Assembly: GCF_023221595.1 (NCBI RefSeq)
Contig: NZ_CP096563.1
Span: forward strand, 6,257,001-6,321,000
Direction: 5' to 3'
DNA from: Rhodococcus qingshengii JCM 15477
GTDB lineage: Bacteria > Actinomycetota > Actinomycetes > Mycobacteriales > Mycobacteriaceae
Length of the DNA stretch: 64,000 bases
Shown here piece after piece: positions 44,690 to 52,859 of this stretch (positions are counted from its first letter, which is position 1; the number at the start of each line of letters is the position of its first letter). The notes under the pieces were generated by a model. The model was given only the letters and a program-made list of their open reading frames with translations. It searched no databases and was not told the DNA's origin. A program made the translations under genes and the position numbers.

Positions 44690-44725
44690 CGAAGTCCTTG
44701 TCGGAGAATCACGCTCGAAGAGAGT

Positions 44726-45364
44726 TCATTCCATCGAGCTGTTGAGTACGGCGTCGGGTATCTGGAGGGTGGCGAAGATGACGGCAACCGCCTCCTCGAG
44801 GGAGTAGCCGAAGCTCTCGCCGGTGGCAGTCTTCTGGATGACGAGGCCGAAGATCGCAGACCAGAAGGCCTTGGACTCGACGTCGATGCCCGCGCGCAGC
44901 TGCCAGCCGGTGCGGATCAAGGTACGGAGGAGGGCGGTTTCGCCCGAGGAATGCAGAGTGCGAAGCGTCTCGGAGATCAGATCGCGGAGTTCACCACGAC
45001 GACCCGTCATCATCATCGCTTCCACGAACAGTTCGACACTGGGAGCGCCCGAGCCGAGGAGTGATCCGACCAGCTTCTTGGTGTAGTCGCCGACCGTGTC
45101 GGCGTCGGCGGCATCGACCTCGGCACGCTTGCCTGCGCGCAGAACGGCCGCGCACGCCACCTCGACGAAGAGCTTCTCTTTTGAGCCGTAGTAGTAGGTC
45201 ACCTGGTTGGGATGGGCGCCGGCGGCCGTGCAGATCTGCGCGATGGAGACGCTGTCGCCGTGCTCGAGGAACAGCTCGGTTGCGGCGTTGAACAGCGCCA
45301 TGCGCGTCTGCTTGCCCGACTCACGCGTCGCGCGCGCTGCGGGAACTGCCTCGGTGGCCATCAC
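44726..45364 (-). CDS. TetR-family regulator of the acyl-CoA operon
   Basis: A 212-residue TetR-type repressor. The N-terminal helix-turn-helix includes NAATELFLEHGDSVSIAQICTAAGAHPNQVTYYYGSKEKLF in pieces. The C-terminal part resembles TetR_C domains with a dimer helix. Two palindromes with the same TTGTTTG core lie directly upstream, which suggests self-repression of the tetR-ligase-dehydrogenase operon and perhaps of the divergent AraC gene. The likely inducer is an acyl-CoA. Confidence 0.9.
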   Translation of the reverse strand: MMATEAVPAARATRESGKQTRMALFNAATELFLEHGDSVSIAQICTAAGAHPNQVTYYYGSKEKLFVEVACAAVLRAGKRAEVDAADADTVGDYTKKLVGSLLGSGAPSVELFVEAMMMTGRRGELRDLISETLRTLHSSGETALLRTLIRTGWQLRAGIDVESKAFWSAIFGLVIQKTATGESFGYSLEEAVAVIFATLQIPDAVLNSSME

Positions 45365-45374
45365 GAACTCCTAC

Positions 45375-45393
45375 TTGTTTGTGCGACAAACAA
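45375..45393 (-). promoter_or_regulatory. TetR operator 1
   Basis: TTGTTTGT-GCG-ACAAACAA, perfect 8-base arms, ten bases upstream of the tetR start on the minus strand. The same core recurs 29 bases away, centre to centre. Confidence 0.8.
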
Positions 45394-45403
45394 TAACTCG
45401 GCG

Positions 45404-45422
45404 TTGTTTGTATGGCAAACAA
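45404..45422 (-). promoter_or_regulatory. TetR operator 2
   Basis: TTGTTTG-TATGG-CAAACAA, 7-base arms, the second copy of the palindrome just upstream of operator 1. The pair would allow cooperative binding of two repressor dimers. Confidence 0.78.
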
Positions 45423-45439
45423 TTTCTTCCCGACGCGAT

Positions 45440-45465
45440 GACATGTCGACTTCTATCGACATGTC
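45440..45465. promoter_or_regulatory. Nitrile-regulon palindrome, site 1 (araC side)
   Basis: GACATGTCGA-CTTCTA-TCGACATGTC, perfect 10-base arms, between the tetR and araC genes. Its core ATGTCGA-N6-TCGACAT is shared with the site upstream of nhr2 and, more weakly, with the site upstream of the amidase gene. It does not resemble the TTGTTTG operators next door, so a different protein binds it. Confidence 0.72.
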
Positions 45466-45537
45466 TGATGTGCGGGATTACTCTCTGAACATCGAGCACC
45501 CGAGAACTTCGGCTTTTCTGCGAGGAGGCGCCCTGCA

Positions 45538-46518
45538 ATGCTCGCGCGATCCGGCTTCTCCCTGCCCACACGCACGACTCTCACGGGCGACTGGGCAGAT
45601 TTGTTGCGCGAGCATTTTGTCGCGCTCGACGTATCCGATATCGGAGACGGCGATCGATTCAGCGGGGCCGTCCACTCGGCCCAACTCGCACACGTTCGGG
45701 TATCCGCAGTTCAATCGATGGAACAACGAATAGTCCGTAGCAACAGCCTCATCAAAAGCGACGGCGCGGACTATCTGCAGATCGGGATGATCCGCCGCGG
45801 TAGCGCGGTAGTGCGCCAAGACGACCGCGAATGCGTCCTGCGACGTGGCGACTACGTCCTGTACGACACCACGCGCCCCTTCGATTGGCAGATCGAGGGA
45901 CACGCACACGACGGCATCTGGGGACTCGAGGTGTTCACCTGGCCACGGTCGTACCTGTCGCTCAGCGACGCGGAGGTCACGAGCCTGACCGCCATCGCCT
46001 TCGACGGACACGCGGGCCTGAGTGGCCTGCTCGGTCGCTTTCTTCACGATCTTGCCTCCGTCCGCATGACGTCCGACGCAAGCGGAGACGAAGAGGAAGT
46101 CGTCAACGAGATCGGCAACCTGGTCAAGTCCGTTCTTCACACAACTGCGCGACCGATCACCTCGCGGCGAACCAGCCTCTACGAATCCGCCCTGTCGGTC
46201 ATAGACGCCCGCATCGCAGACCCGGCCCTGTCTCCGGTGGACATCGCGGGATCGGTCAAAGTCTCCATTCGGCAGTTGCACCGAGCCTTCGCCGAACACG
46301 GCACGACGGTGTCACGGTCGATTCGCAGCCGTCGACTCGACGGTTGCCGTCGTGAGATCGTGCAACGACACGGAGTAGAGCGGTCGCTGACCCAGATTTC
46401 TCACCGCTGGGGATTCACCGACCTGGCCGCCTTCAGTCGAGCCTTCAAGGCGGAATTCGGAATCAGCCCGCGGCGGTACCGGTCGCAAGCAGCGGCCCCC
46501 ACAAGTACTACCCGCTGA
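45538..46518 (+). CDS. AraC-family regulator of aldoxime dehydratase
   Basis: 326 residues. The N-terminal AraC-binding-like domain (about 1-200, including YLQIGMIRRGSAVVRQDDRECVLRRGDYVLYD in pieces) resembles the NphR/OxdR type. The C-terminal helix-turn-helix pair covers SLYESALSVIDARIADPALSP to the end, with RSLTQISHRWGFTDLAAFSRAFKAEFGISPRRYRSQ as the family signature in pieces. It precedes oxd by 204 bases, like oxdR in other aldoxime dehydratase clusters. GGAGG lies 12 bases before the ATG. It most likely activates oxd in the presence of aldoxime or nitrile; repeats in the oxd upstream region may be its sites. Confidence 0.9.
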   Translation: MLARSGFSLPTRTTLTGDWADLLREHFVALDVSDIGDGDRFSGAVHSAQLAHVRVSAVQSMEQRIVRSNSLIKSDGADYLQIGMIRRGSAVVRQDDRECVLRRGDYVLYDTTRPFDWQIEGHAHDGIWGLEVFTWPRSYLSLSDAEVTSLTAIAFDGHAGLSGLLGRFLHDLASVRMTSDASGDEEEVVNEIGNLVKSVLHTTARPITSRRTSLYESALSVIDARIADPALSPVDIAGSVKVSIRQLHRAFAEHGTTVSRSIRSRRLDGCRREIVQRHGVERSLTQISHRWGFTDLAAFSRAFKAEFGISPRRYRSQAAAPTSTTR

Positions 46519-46722
46519 TCTGTAACATCTTCGGACACTTACCCATTGAACATGGTGTTCAAAATTTTCTGTCGCCGAAGCGTATCCACAATTCTTGGCA
46601 CGGTAGGCCAAGCATCGGGCGCTGACGGCCAAGTTTGCTCGGCTGAGCGGGCGTAGATTTTCGGCACGGCGTTGCCAAGTGCCAGGCACCCGATTCGACC
46701 ACCTACATCACAGGGAGCACTC
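46519..46722 (+). promoter_or_regulatory. oxd promoter region with repeats
   Basis: A 204-base gap. An inverted repeat TTGAACA-TGG-TGTTCAA (46546-46562) lies upstream. Then come similar elements CTTGGCACGGTAGGCCAAG (46594-46612), GACGGCCAAG (46624-46633) and CGGCACGGCGTTGCCAAG (46662-46679), that is, repeated GGCACGG/GCCAAG half-sites of the direct-repeat kind AraC proteins use. GGGAG precedes the oxd ATG. No clear -35/-10 pair was found. Confidence 0.5.
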
Positions 46723-47784
46723 ATGGAATCTGCAATCGGCGAACACCTTCAATGCCCGCGCACTCTGACCAGGCGGGTCCCGGATACCTATACGCCACCG
46801 TTTCCCATGTGGGTCGGGCGCGCAGACGACACATTGCACCAGGTCGTGATGGGCTATCTCGGCGTGCAGTTCCGCGGCGAGGATCAGCGCCCGGCAGCAC
46901 TGCGGGCGATGCGGGATATCGTCGCCGGCTTCGACTTGCCGGACGGACCGGCACACCACGATCTCACCCATCACATCGACAACCAGGGCTACGAGAACCT
47001 GATCGTGGTCGGTTACTGGAAAGATGTTTCTTCCCAACATCGTTGGAGCGCATCACCTCCAGTATCCTCCTGGTGGGAGTCCGAAGACCGCCTGTCGGAC
47101 GGATTGGGGTTCTTCCGCGAGATCGTGGCACCGAGAGCCGAACAATTCGAAACGCTCTACGCGTTCCAAGACGACCTCCCCGGAGTGGGAGCTGTCATGG
47201 ACGGTGTCAGCGGCGAAATCAACGAGCACGGCTACTGGGGTTCGATGCGCGAGCGGTTTCCGATCTCCCAAACCGACTGGATGCAGGCCTCGGGCGAACT
47301 ACGGGTCGTCGCCGGTGACCCCGCCGTAGGTGGACGCGTAGTAGTGCGGGGACACGACAACATCGCACTGATCAGGTCCGGGCAGGACTGGGCCGACGCG
47401 GAAGCAGACGAGCGCAGCCTCTACCTGGACGAAATCCTGCCCACTCTTCAATCGGGCATGGACTTCCTCCGCGACAACGGCCCGGCCGTCGGGTGCTACA
47501 GCAACCGATTCGTACGCAATATCGACATCGACGGAAACTTCCTCGACTTGAGCTACAACATCGGCCACTGGGCCTCCCTCGACCAACTCGAACGGTGGTC
47601 GGAATCCCACCCGACCCATCTACGGATCTTCACGACGTTCTTCCGGGTGGCCGAGGGCCTGTCGAAATTGCGTCTCTACCATGAGGTCTCGGTATTCGAT
47701 GCCGCCGATCAGCTCTACGAGTACATCAATTGCCATCCCGGGACCGGAATGCTGCGCGACGCGGTGATCACCGCCGAGCACTGA
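46723..47784 (+). CDS. oxd: Aldoxime dehydratase (heme enzyme)
   Basis: 353 residues, matching the known Rhodococcus enzyme in length. It dehydrates aldoximes to nitriles with a heme b centre, cytoplasmic. Residues known from OxdRE all fall on the right numbers here: proximal heme ligand His299 (SHPTHL), distal catalytic His320 (LRLYH), Ser219 (LIRSGQ) and Arg178 (MRERFP). The ATG at 46723 has GGGAG six bases upstream. It is the first enzyme of the aldoxime -> nitrile -> amide -> acid route completed by the genes to 54059. Confidence 0.96.
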   Translation: MESAIGEHLQCPRTLTRRVPDTYTPPFPMWVGRADDTLHQVVMGYLGVQFRGEDQRPAALRAMRDIVAGFDLPDGPAHHDLTHHIDNQGYENLIVVGYWKDVSSQHRWSASPPVSSWWESEDRLSDGLGFFREIVAPRAEQFETLYAFQDDLPGVGAVMDGVSGEINEHGYWGSMRERFPISQTDWMQASGELRVVAGDPAVGGRVVVRGHDNIALIRSGQDWADAEADERSLYLDEILPTLQSGMDFLRDNGPAVGCYSNRFVRNIDIDGNFLDLSYNIGHWASLDQLERWSESHPTHLRIFTTFFRVAEGLSKLRLYHEVSVFDAADQLYEYINCHPGTGMLRDAVITAEH

Positions 47785-47834
47785 CCGAAGTCGCCGGCAA
47801 TCTTCGGCCACATTCTTTCCCTCGGAGGCAACTC

Positions 47835-47864
47835 GAGATATGTTGACGGGTGTCGACATATCTC
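47835..47864. promoter_or_regulatory. Nitrile-regulon palindrome, site 2 (nhr2 side)
   Basis: GAGATATGTTGAC-GGGT-GTCGACATATCTC, 13-base arms with one mismatch, ending 35 bases before the nhr2 GTG. Core ATGTTGA-N6-TCGACAT (47840-47859) matches site 1. Its place suggests autoregulation by Nhr2 or control by a partner protein. Confidence 0.75.
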
Positions 47865-47899
47865 AGTAGAGACCATCGAGGAAGCGCGGACAGCAGACA

Positions 47900-48268
47900 G
47901 TGACTACTCAACGAAACGAAGAGTTGGCGTTTGCTGTGCTGGCCGACCAAGTGCGTCGACAGATTCTCGACACGCTGGCTACACACGGCGAGTGCAACGC
48001 GGGCTTCATCAGCGATCAAATTTCGACGGTCGGTCGCACCACGGTATCCACACATCTCAAGGCGCTGCGGTTGTCCGGCGTGATCGTCGAACGGCGTCAA
48101 GGACGTCATCGCCTGTTCTCGATAGATCCATCGGGGCCCGCCAACGATGCACTCCAGTTCCTGCGCGACGTCCTCGGGCGAGCGCTGGAAGCAGGTTCGA
48201 ACGCCTCCGAGTTGCCGGCCACTGCGACTGAGGATTCAGACGTCGCATCGGTGCGTCGCCGAGCGTGA
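47900..48268 (+). CDS. nhr2: Nhr2, ArsR-type winged-helix regulator of nitrile hydratase
   Basis: 122 residues with an ArsR-like winged helix: AVLADQVRRQILDTLATHGE, TVGRTTVSTHLKALRLSGVIVE (recognition helix) and the wing RRQGRHRLFSIDPSG. It has no metal-binding ELCVC motif. Starts at a GTG at 47900. It lies between oxd and nhr1, as in the N-771-type cluster, where nhr1 and nhr2 are required for nitrile hydratase expression. It probably binds DNA while Nhr1 senses the inducer. The palindrome just upstream is a candidate binding site. Confidence 0.9.
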   Translation: MTTQRNEELAFAVLADQVRRQILDTLATHGECNAGFISDQISTVGRTTVSTHLKALRLSGVIVERRQGRHRLFSIDPSGPANDALQFLRDVLGRALEAGSNASELPATATEDSDVASVRRRA

Positions 48269-48312
48269 GGCCTTGTTGAGCCCCAGCACCTATTTCAGGC
48301 AGGAAGTAGAAC

Positions 48313-49719
48313 GTGCCAGGTCTCTCCGTAACGGCACAGATCGTGACGACCGACCCACCAGGGTCAGCCTTCGAGCGCCTCGAAACGGGGCAACTGCTCG
48401 AACTCGAATGTGAGCAACTGACGGTCGGGGCCGCTGCCGCCATCTCCCTTCCCGTCGGCGACGGCGCACGCGCAGATCCAGTCGGAATGCCGATCACGCT
48501 GTTGGGATACGTCGCCGGCGTGAAGCGGGGCCGATCGGTCGTGATCGTGCACCACCAACCGTGGCGCGGCCGCCTGACGATCCGGTTCTTTCCCGACGGC
48601 GCCGGGACCCGGATCGTTCTCGAGTCCAGCCTCGATCAGGACGGCATTTCCTGGCTTGCCAACAAGCGCGGATTCGCTCCACCCGAACCTCCGCGTTCCG
48701 ACCGACATCGGATCGGGCTGCTGGTCAGCAAATCCGGCCCGGCAGCTGTATTCGCCCAGGCGACAGAAACACTCGCAGCCCTGGCCGTGGAAGAAATCAA
48801 TGCCGACGGCGGCATCGGCGGCGTTCTCGTCGACTTGGTGATCGGCGATGACGCTTCCGACTCGGCGGCCGGAGCGGCGACCGCACTGCGATTGGTGAAA
48901 AGCGGATGTCGCGCCGTTTTCGCGTGCGTGACATCGTCGACCTTCAATGCCGCTGCATCTGCATTGCAGAACACCGGTGTGCTGTTAGTGCACACAGTTC
49001 TCAACGAGGGAGGTCGATCGCGTCCGGGAGTCCTTCGATTGGGTGAGCGACCACTCGACCAGACGCGAGCAGGTATACCCGCAATGATGTCCGAGACCGG
49101 TTCTCGCACTTGGTTCCTGGTCGGCCAGCAGTATTCGTGGTCGTTCGGAGCGCATTGGGCGGCCCGGCGTGTGATCGCCGAATCCACAGGTTCGGTGGCC
49201 GGCGAAGTCTACGTACCGTTGGGGACAACCGACTTCTCACGCATCATCGAGTCGATAGCCGACTCCGGGGCCGAACTGATTCTTTCCACCCTGGTGGGCC
49301 ATGACGAGGTCTTCTTCGAACGACAATGCGCCCAGCACGGACTGCGGGCCACCACGCGGACGTTTGCATTGGTCCTCGACGAGGCCACTCAGCAGCTCAT
49401 CGGCAATTCCGATGCCGACGGAGTCTGGGCGGCATTCGGCTACTTTCAATCCGCAGCCGGCGATCACGACCTCGAAAAGCGATACAGCGCGAGCTCGAAC
49501 GAACTCCTGCCTCCGCTCAGTTCCCTGTCGGAGACAACATACGAAGCGATCGTCGCTTACGCACGCGCAGTCGAACGAACGTCGGCAGGCGATCCGGAAA
49601 CAGTACTTCGGCAGCTTGTCACGACATCGAAAAGCTCTACGAACAACGGCGTTCCACTGCATCGACCGATTCTGCTCGCTGAATCACGCCGTGGGCGCCT
49701 GTACCCCCGCTCTCTCTGA
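48313..49719 (+). CDS. nhr1: Nhr1, cytoplasmic amide/nitrile sensor with substrate-binding-protein fold
   Basis: 468 residues from a GTG (48313) with AGGAAG upstream. The last 330 residues follow a leucine/amide-binding-protein fold (IGLLVSKSGPAAVFAQATETLAALAVEEINADGGIGG in pieces, EVYVPLGTTDFSRIIESI), like AmiC and NhhC, but without a signal peptide, so a cytoplasmic sensor. The first 125 or so residues resemble an SRPBCC-like helix-grip segment (LTIRFFPDGAGTRIVLESSL). In N-771-type clusters it is an activator needed with Nhr2. The N-terminal addition is unusual for AmiC-like proteins; its role is unknown. Confidence 0.88.
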   Translation: MPGLSVTAQIVTTDPPGSAFERLETGQLLELECEQLTVGAAAAISLPVGDGARADPVGMPITLLGYVAGVKRGRSVVIVHHQPWRGRLTIRFFPDGAGTRIVLESSLDQDGISWLANKRGFAPPEPPRSDRHRIGLLVSKSGPAAVFAQATETLAALAVEEINADGGIGGVLVDLVIGDDASDSAAGAATALRLVKSGCRAVFACVTSSTFNAAASALQNTGVLLVHTVLNEGGRSRPGVLRLGERPLDQTRAGIPAMMSETGSRTWFLVGQQYSWSFGAHWAARRVIAESTGSVAGEVYVPLGTTDFSRIIESIADSGAELILSTLVGHDEVFFERQCAQHGLRATTRTFALVLDEATQQLIGNSDADGVWAAFGYFQSAAGDHDLEKRYSASSNELLPPLSSLSETTYEAIVAYARAVERTSAGDPETVLRQLVTTSKSSTNNGVPLHRPILLAESRRGRLYPRSL

Positions 49720-49749
49720 GCGCGCGTAACCCGAACTTAACGAGTCAAT

Positions 49750-49792
49750 ATGTCGATACCTATTGACGCAATTATGGATCCGGCCCTAGTCT
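49750..49792 (+). promoter_or_regulatory. Nitrile-regulon site 3 overlapping the amidase promoter
   Basis: ATGTCGA-TACCTA-TTGACGC (49750-49769) keeps the left arm of sites 1 and 2, with a degenerate right arm that doubles as a -35-like TTGACG (49763-49768). A TAGTCT hexamer at 49787-49792 lies 18 bases downstream. A bound regulator would touch RNA polymerase, as expected for the inducible amidase-nha1-nha2 promoter. Confidence 0.55.
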
Positions 49793-49833
49793 GAAAGACA
49801 AGTGAAGCCGATCACATCAGGAGCACACTTCTC

Positions 49834-51399
49834 ATGGCGACAATCCGACCTGACGACAATGCAATAGACACCGCCGCAAGGCATTACGGCATCACTCTCG
49901 ACCAGTCAGCCCGGCTCGAGTGGCCGGCACTGATCGACGGAGCACTGGGCTCCTACGACGTCGTCGACCAGTTGTACGCCGACGAGGCAACCCCGCCGAC
50001 CACGTCACGTGAGCACACGGTGCCAACAGCGAGCGAAAATCCTTTGAGCGCTTGGTATGTGACCACAAGCATCCCGCCGACGTCGGACGGCGTCCTGACC
50101 GGCCGACGCGTGGCGATCAAGGACAACGTGACCGTGGCCGGAGTTCCGATGATGAACGGGTCTCGGACAGTAGAGGGGTTCACTCCGTCTCGCGACGCGA
50201 CTGTGGTCACTCGACTACTGGCGGCCGGTGCAACCGTCGCGGGCAAAGCTGTGTGTGAGGACCTGTGTTTCTCCGGTTCGAGCTTCACACCGGCAAGCGG
50301 ACCGGTCCGCAATCCATGGGACCCACAGCGTGAAGCAGGTGGATCATCCGGTGGCAGTGCGGCTCTCGTCGCAAACGGTGACGTCGATTTTGCCATCGGC
50401 GGGGATCAGGGTGGATCGATCCGGATCCCGGCGGCATTCTGCGGCGTCGTCGGACACAAGCCGACGTTCGGGCTCGTCCCGTATACCGGTGCATTTCCCA
50501 TCGAGCGAACAATCGACCATCTCGGCCCGATCACACGCACGGTCCACGATGCCGCACTGATGCTCTCGGTCATCGCCGGTCGCGACGGTAACGACCCACG
50601 CCAAGCCGACAGCGTCGAAGCAGGTGACTATCTGTCCACCCTCGACTCCGATGTGGATGGTCTGCGAATCGGGATCGTTCGAGAAGGTTTCGGGCACGCG
50701 GTCTCACAGCCCGAGGTCGACGACGCAGTCCGCGCAGCGGCACACAGTCTGGCCGAAATCGGTTGCACGGTAGAGGAAGTAAACATCCCGTGGCACCTAC
50801 ATGCTTTCCACATCTGGAACGTGATCGCCACGGACGGTGGTGCCTACCAGATGTTGGACGGCAACGGATACGGCATGAACGCCGAAGGTTTGTACGATCC
50901 GGAACTGATGGCACACTTTGCTTCTCGACGCCTTCAGCACGCCGACGCTCTGTCCGAAACCGTCAAACTGGTGGCTCTGACCGGCCACCACGGCATCACC
51001 ACCCTCGGCGGCGCGAGCTACGGCAAAGCCCGGAACCTCGTACCGCTCGCCCGCGCCGCCTACGACACTGCCTTGAGACAATTCGACGTCCTGGTGATGC
51101 CCACACTGCCCTACGTCGCATCCGAACTACCGGCGAAGGACGTGGATCGTGCAACCTTCATCACGAAGGCTCTCGGGATGATCGCCAACACAGCACCGTT
51201 CGACGTGACCGGACATCCGTCCCTGTCCGTTCCCGCCGGCCTGGTGAACGGGCTTCCGGTCGGAATGATGATCACCGGCAAGACCTTCGACGATGCGACG
51301 GTCCTCCGGGTCGGGCGCGCATTCGAAAAGCTTCGCGGCGCGTTTCCGACGCCTGCCGACCACATCTCCGACTCTGCACCACAACTCAGCCTCACCTAG
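49834..51399 (+). CDS. Amidase of the nitrile pathway
   Basis: 521 residues, the length of the enantioselective Rhodococcus amidase (RHamidase). The triad falls on its published numbers: Lys96 (RRVAIKDNV), cis-Ser171 (EAGGSSGGSAA) and Ser195 (GGDQGGSIRIPA). It hydrolyses the amide produced by nitrile hydratase to a carboxylate and ammonia in the cytoplasm. It precedes nha1 by 73 bases with the regulator site 3 in its promoter. GGAG lies nine bases before the ATG. It likely acts on a range of aliphatic and aromatic amides. Confidence 0.95.
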   Translation: MATIRPDDNAIDTAARHYGITLDQSARLEWPALIDGALGSYDVVDQLYADEATPPTTSREHTVPTASENPLSAWYVTTSIPPTSDGVLTGRRVAIKDNVTVAGVPMMNGSRTVEGFTPSRDATVVTRLLAAGATVAGKAVCEDLCFSGSSFTPASGPVRNPWDPQREAGGSSGGSAALVANGDVDFAIGGDQGGSIRIPAAFCGVVGHKPTFGLVPYTGAFPIERTIDHLGPITRTVHDAALMLSVIAGRDGNDPRQADSVEAGDYLSTLDSDVDGLRIGIVREGFGHAVSQPEVDDAVRAAAHSLAEIGCTVEEVNIPWHLHAFHIWNVIATDGGAYQMLDGNGYGMNAEGLYDPELMAHFASRRLQHADALSETVKLVALTGHHGITTLGGASYGKARNLVPLARAAYDTALRQFDVLVMPTLPYVASELPAKDVDRATFITKALGMIANTAPFDVTGHPSLSVPAGLVNGLPVGMMITGKTFDDATVLRVGRAFEKLRGAFPTPADHISDSAPQLSLT

Positions 51400-51472
51400 T
51401 TCTGTATCCGCACTTGCACAACAAATTCCACCGATTCACACATGATCAGCCCGCATAGAAAAGGTGAACCAG

Positions 51473-52096
51473 ATGTCAGTAACGATCGACCACACAACGG
51501 AGAACGCCGCACCGGCCCAGGCGCCGGTCTCCGACCGGGCGTGGGCACTGTTCCGCGCACTCGACGGTAAGGGATTGGTACCCGACGGTTACGTCGAAGG
51601 ATGGAAGAAAACCTTCGAGGAGGACTTCAGTCCAAGGCGCGGAGCGGAATTGGTCGCGCGGGCGTGGACCGACCCCGAGTTCCGGCAGTTGCTTCTCACC
51701 GACGGTACCGCCGCGGTTGCCCAGTACGGATATCTGGGCCCCCAGGGCGAATACATCGTGGCAGTCGAAGACACCCCGACCCTCAAGAACGTGATCGTGT
51801 GCTCGCTGTGTTCATGCACCGCGTGGCCCATTCTCGGCCTGCCCCCTACCTGGTACAAGAGTTTCGAATACCGTGCGCGAGTGGTACGTGAGCCACGGAA
51901 GGTTCTCTCCGAGATGGGAACCGAGATCGCGTCGGACGTCGAGATCCGCGTCTACGACACCACCGCCGAAACTCGCTACATGGTTCTCCCGCAACGTCCA
52001 GCAGGCACCGAAGGCTGGAGCCAGGAACAGCTTCAAGAGATCGTCACCAAGGACTGCCTGATCGGCGTCGCAGTCCCGCAGGTCCCCACCGTCTGA
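51473..52096 (+). CDS. nha1: Nitrile hydratase alpha subunit, Fe type
   Basis: 207 residues, equal to the N-771 alpha subunit. The metal motif VCSLCSC (Cys110, Cys113, Cys115 counting Met; 109, 112, 114 in the mature protein) with serine instead of threonine in the second position marks the non-heme iron type. Cys112 and Cys114 are known to be oxidised to sulfinic and sulfenic acids. The start at 51473 has AAAGGTG at good spacing; the in-frame GTG at 51464 does not. It forms a heterotetramer with nha2, hydrating nitriles to amides. Inactivation by NO and light re-activation is known for this enzyme type. Confidence 0.97.
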   Translation: MSVTIDHTTENAAPAQAPVSDRAWALFRALDGKGLVPDGYVEGWKKTFEEDFSPRRGAELVARAWTDPEFRQLLLTDGTAAVAQYGYLGPQGEYIVAVEDTPTLKNVIVCSLCSCTAWPILGLPPTWYKSFEYRARVVREPRKVLSEMGTEIASDVEIRVYDTTAETRYMVLPQRPAGTEGWSQEQLQEIVTKDCLIGVAVPQVPTV

Positions 52097-52122
52097 TCAC
52101 CCCGACAAGAAAGAAGCACACC

Positions 52123-52761
52123 ATGGATGGAGTACACGATCTTGCCGGAGTTCAAGGCTTCGGCAAAGTCCCGCATACCGTCAACGCCGACATCGGCCCC
52201 ACCTTCCACGCCGAGTGGGAACACCTGCCGTACAGCCTGATGTTCGCCGGTGTCGCCGAACTCGGGGCATTCAGCGTCGACGAAGTTCGATACGTCGTCG
52301 AGCGGATGGAACCACGCCACTACATGATGACCCCGTACTACGAGAGGTACGTCATCGGCGTCGCGACACTGATGGTCGAAAAGGGAATCCTGACGCAGGA
52401 GGAACTCGAAAGCCTTGCAGGGGGACCGTTCCCACTGTCGCGGCCCAGCGAATCCGAAGGGCGGCCGGCACCCGTCGAGACGACCACCTTCGAAATCGGT
52501 CAGCGAGTACGCGTGCGCGACGAGTACGTTCCGGGGCATATTCGAATGCCTGCGTACTGCCGCGGACGAGTGGGAACCATCTCTCATCGGACTAGCGAGA
52601 AGTGGCCGTTTCCCGACGCAATCGGCCACGGGCGCAACGACGCCGGCGAAGAACCGACGTACCACGTGAAGTTCGCCGCCGAGGAATTGTTCGGTAGCGA
52701 CACCGACGGCGGCAGCGTCGTAGTCGACCTTTTCGAGGGTTACCTCGAGCCTGCGGCCTGA
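52123..52761 (+). CDS. nha2: Nitrile hydratase beta subunit
   Basis: 212 residues, equal to the N-771 beta subunit, starting 26 bases after nha1. Arg56 (DEVRYVVE) and Arg141 ([12 protein letters not shown]), which hydrogen-bond to the oxidised cysteines of the alpha subunit, are conserved in number. The C-terminal part is the SH3-like domain ([27 protein letters not shown]). AAGAAAG precedes the ATG. A stable hairpin follows the stop. Confidence 0.97.
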   Translation: MDGVHDLAGVQGFGKVPHTVNADIGPTFHAEWEHLPYSLMFAGVAELGAFSVDEVRYVVERMEPRHYMMTPYYERYVIGVATLMVEKGILTQEELESLAGGPFPLSRPSESEGRPAPVETTTFEIGQRVRVRDEYVPGHIRMPAYCRGRVGTISHRTSEKWPFPDAIGHGRNDAGEEPTYHVKFAAEELFGSDTDGGSVVVDLFEGYLEPAA

Positions 52762-52776
52762 TCGTCCAACATTCCG

Positions 52777-52818
52777 GGCGGCGGTCACGCGATCACAGCG
52801 TTTCGCGTGACCGCCGCC
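52777..52818 (+). terminator. Hairpin between nha2 and nha3
   Basis: Perfect 15-base arms GGCGGCGGTCACGCG (52777-52791) and its complement (52804-52818) with a 12-base loop; no T-run. It sits in the 98-base gap before the activator gene and could lower read-through, so that the activator is made in smaller amount than the enzyme. Confidence 0.7.
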
Positions 52819-52859
52819 TGATCACAGCAATTCTCTCATTCGGAAGGACACTGGAAATC

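Noticed and set aside
43082..45064. 660-residue plus-strand open frame over the ligase and tetR
   Set aside because: Antisense shadow with no domain; the ligase on the minus strand has all ANL motifs.
45440..45465. Third operator for the TetR at 44726
   Set aside because: Its core (ATGTCGA) differs from the TTGTTTG core of the two TetR palindromes and matches sites before nhr2 and the amidase.
51473..52096. Cobalt-type nitrile hydratase
   Set aside because: The metal motif is CSLCSC rather than CTLCSC, and the activator and oxd neighbours are those of the iron type.
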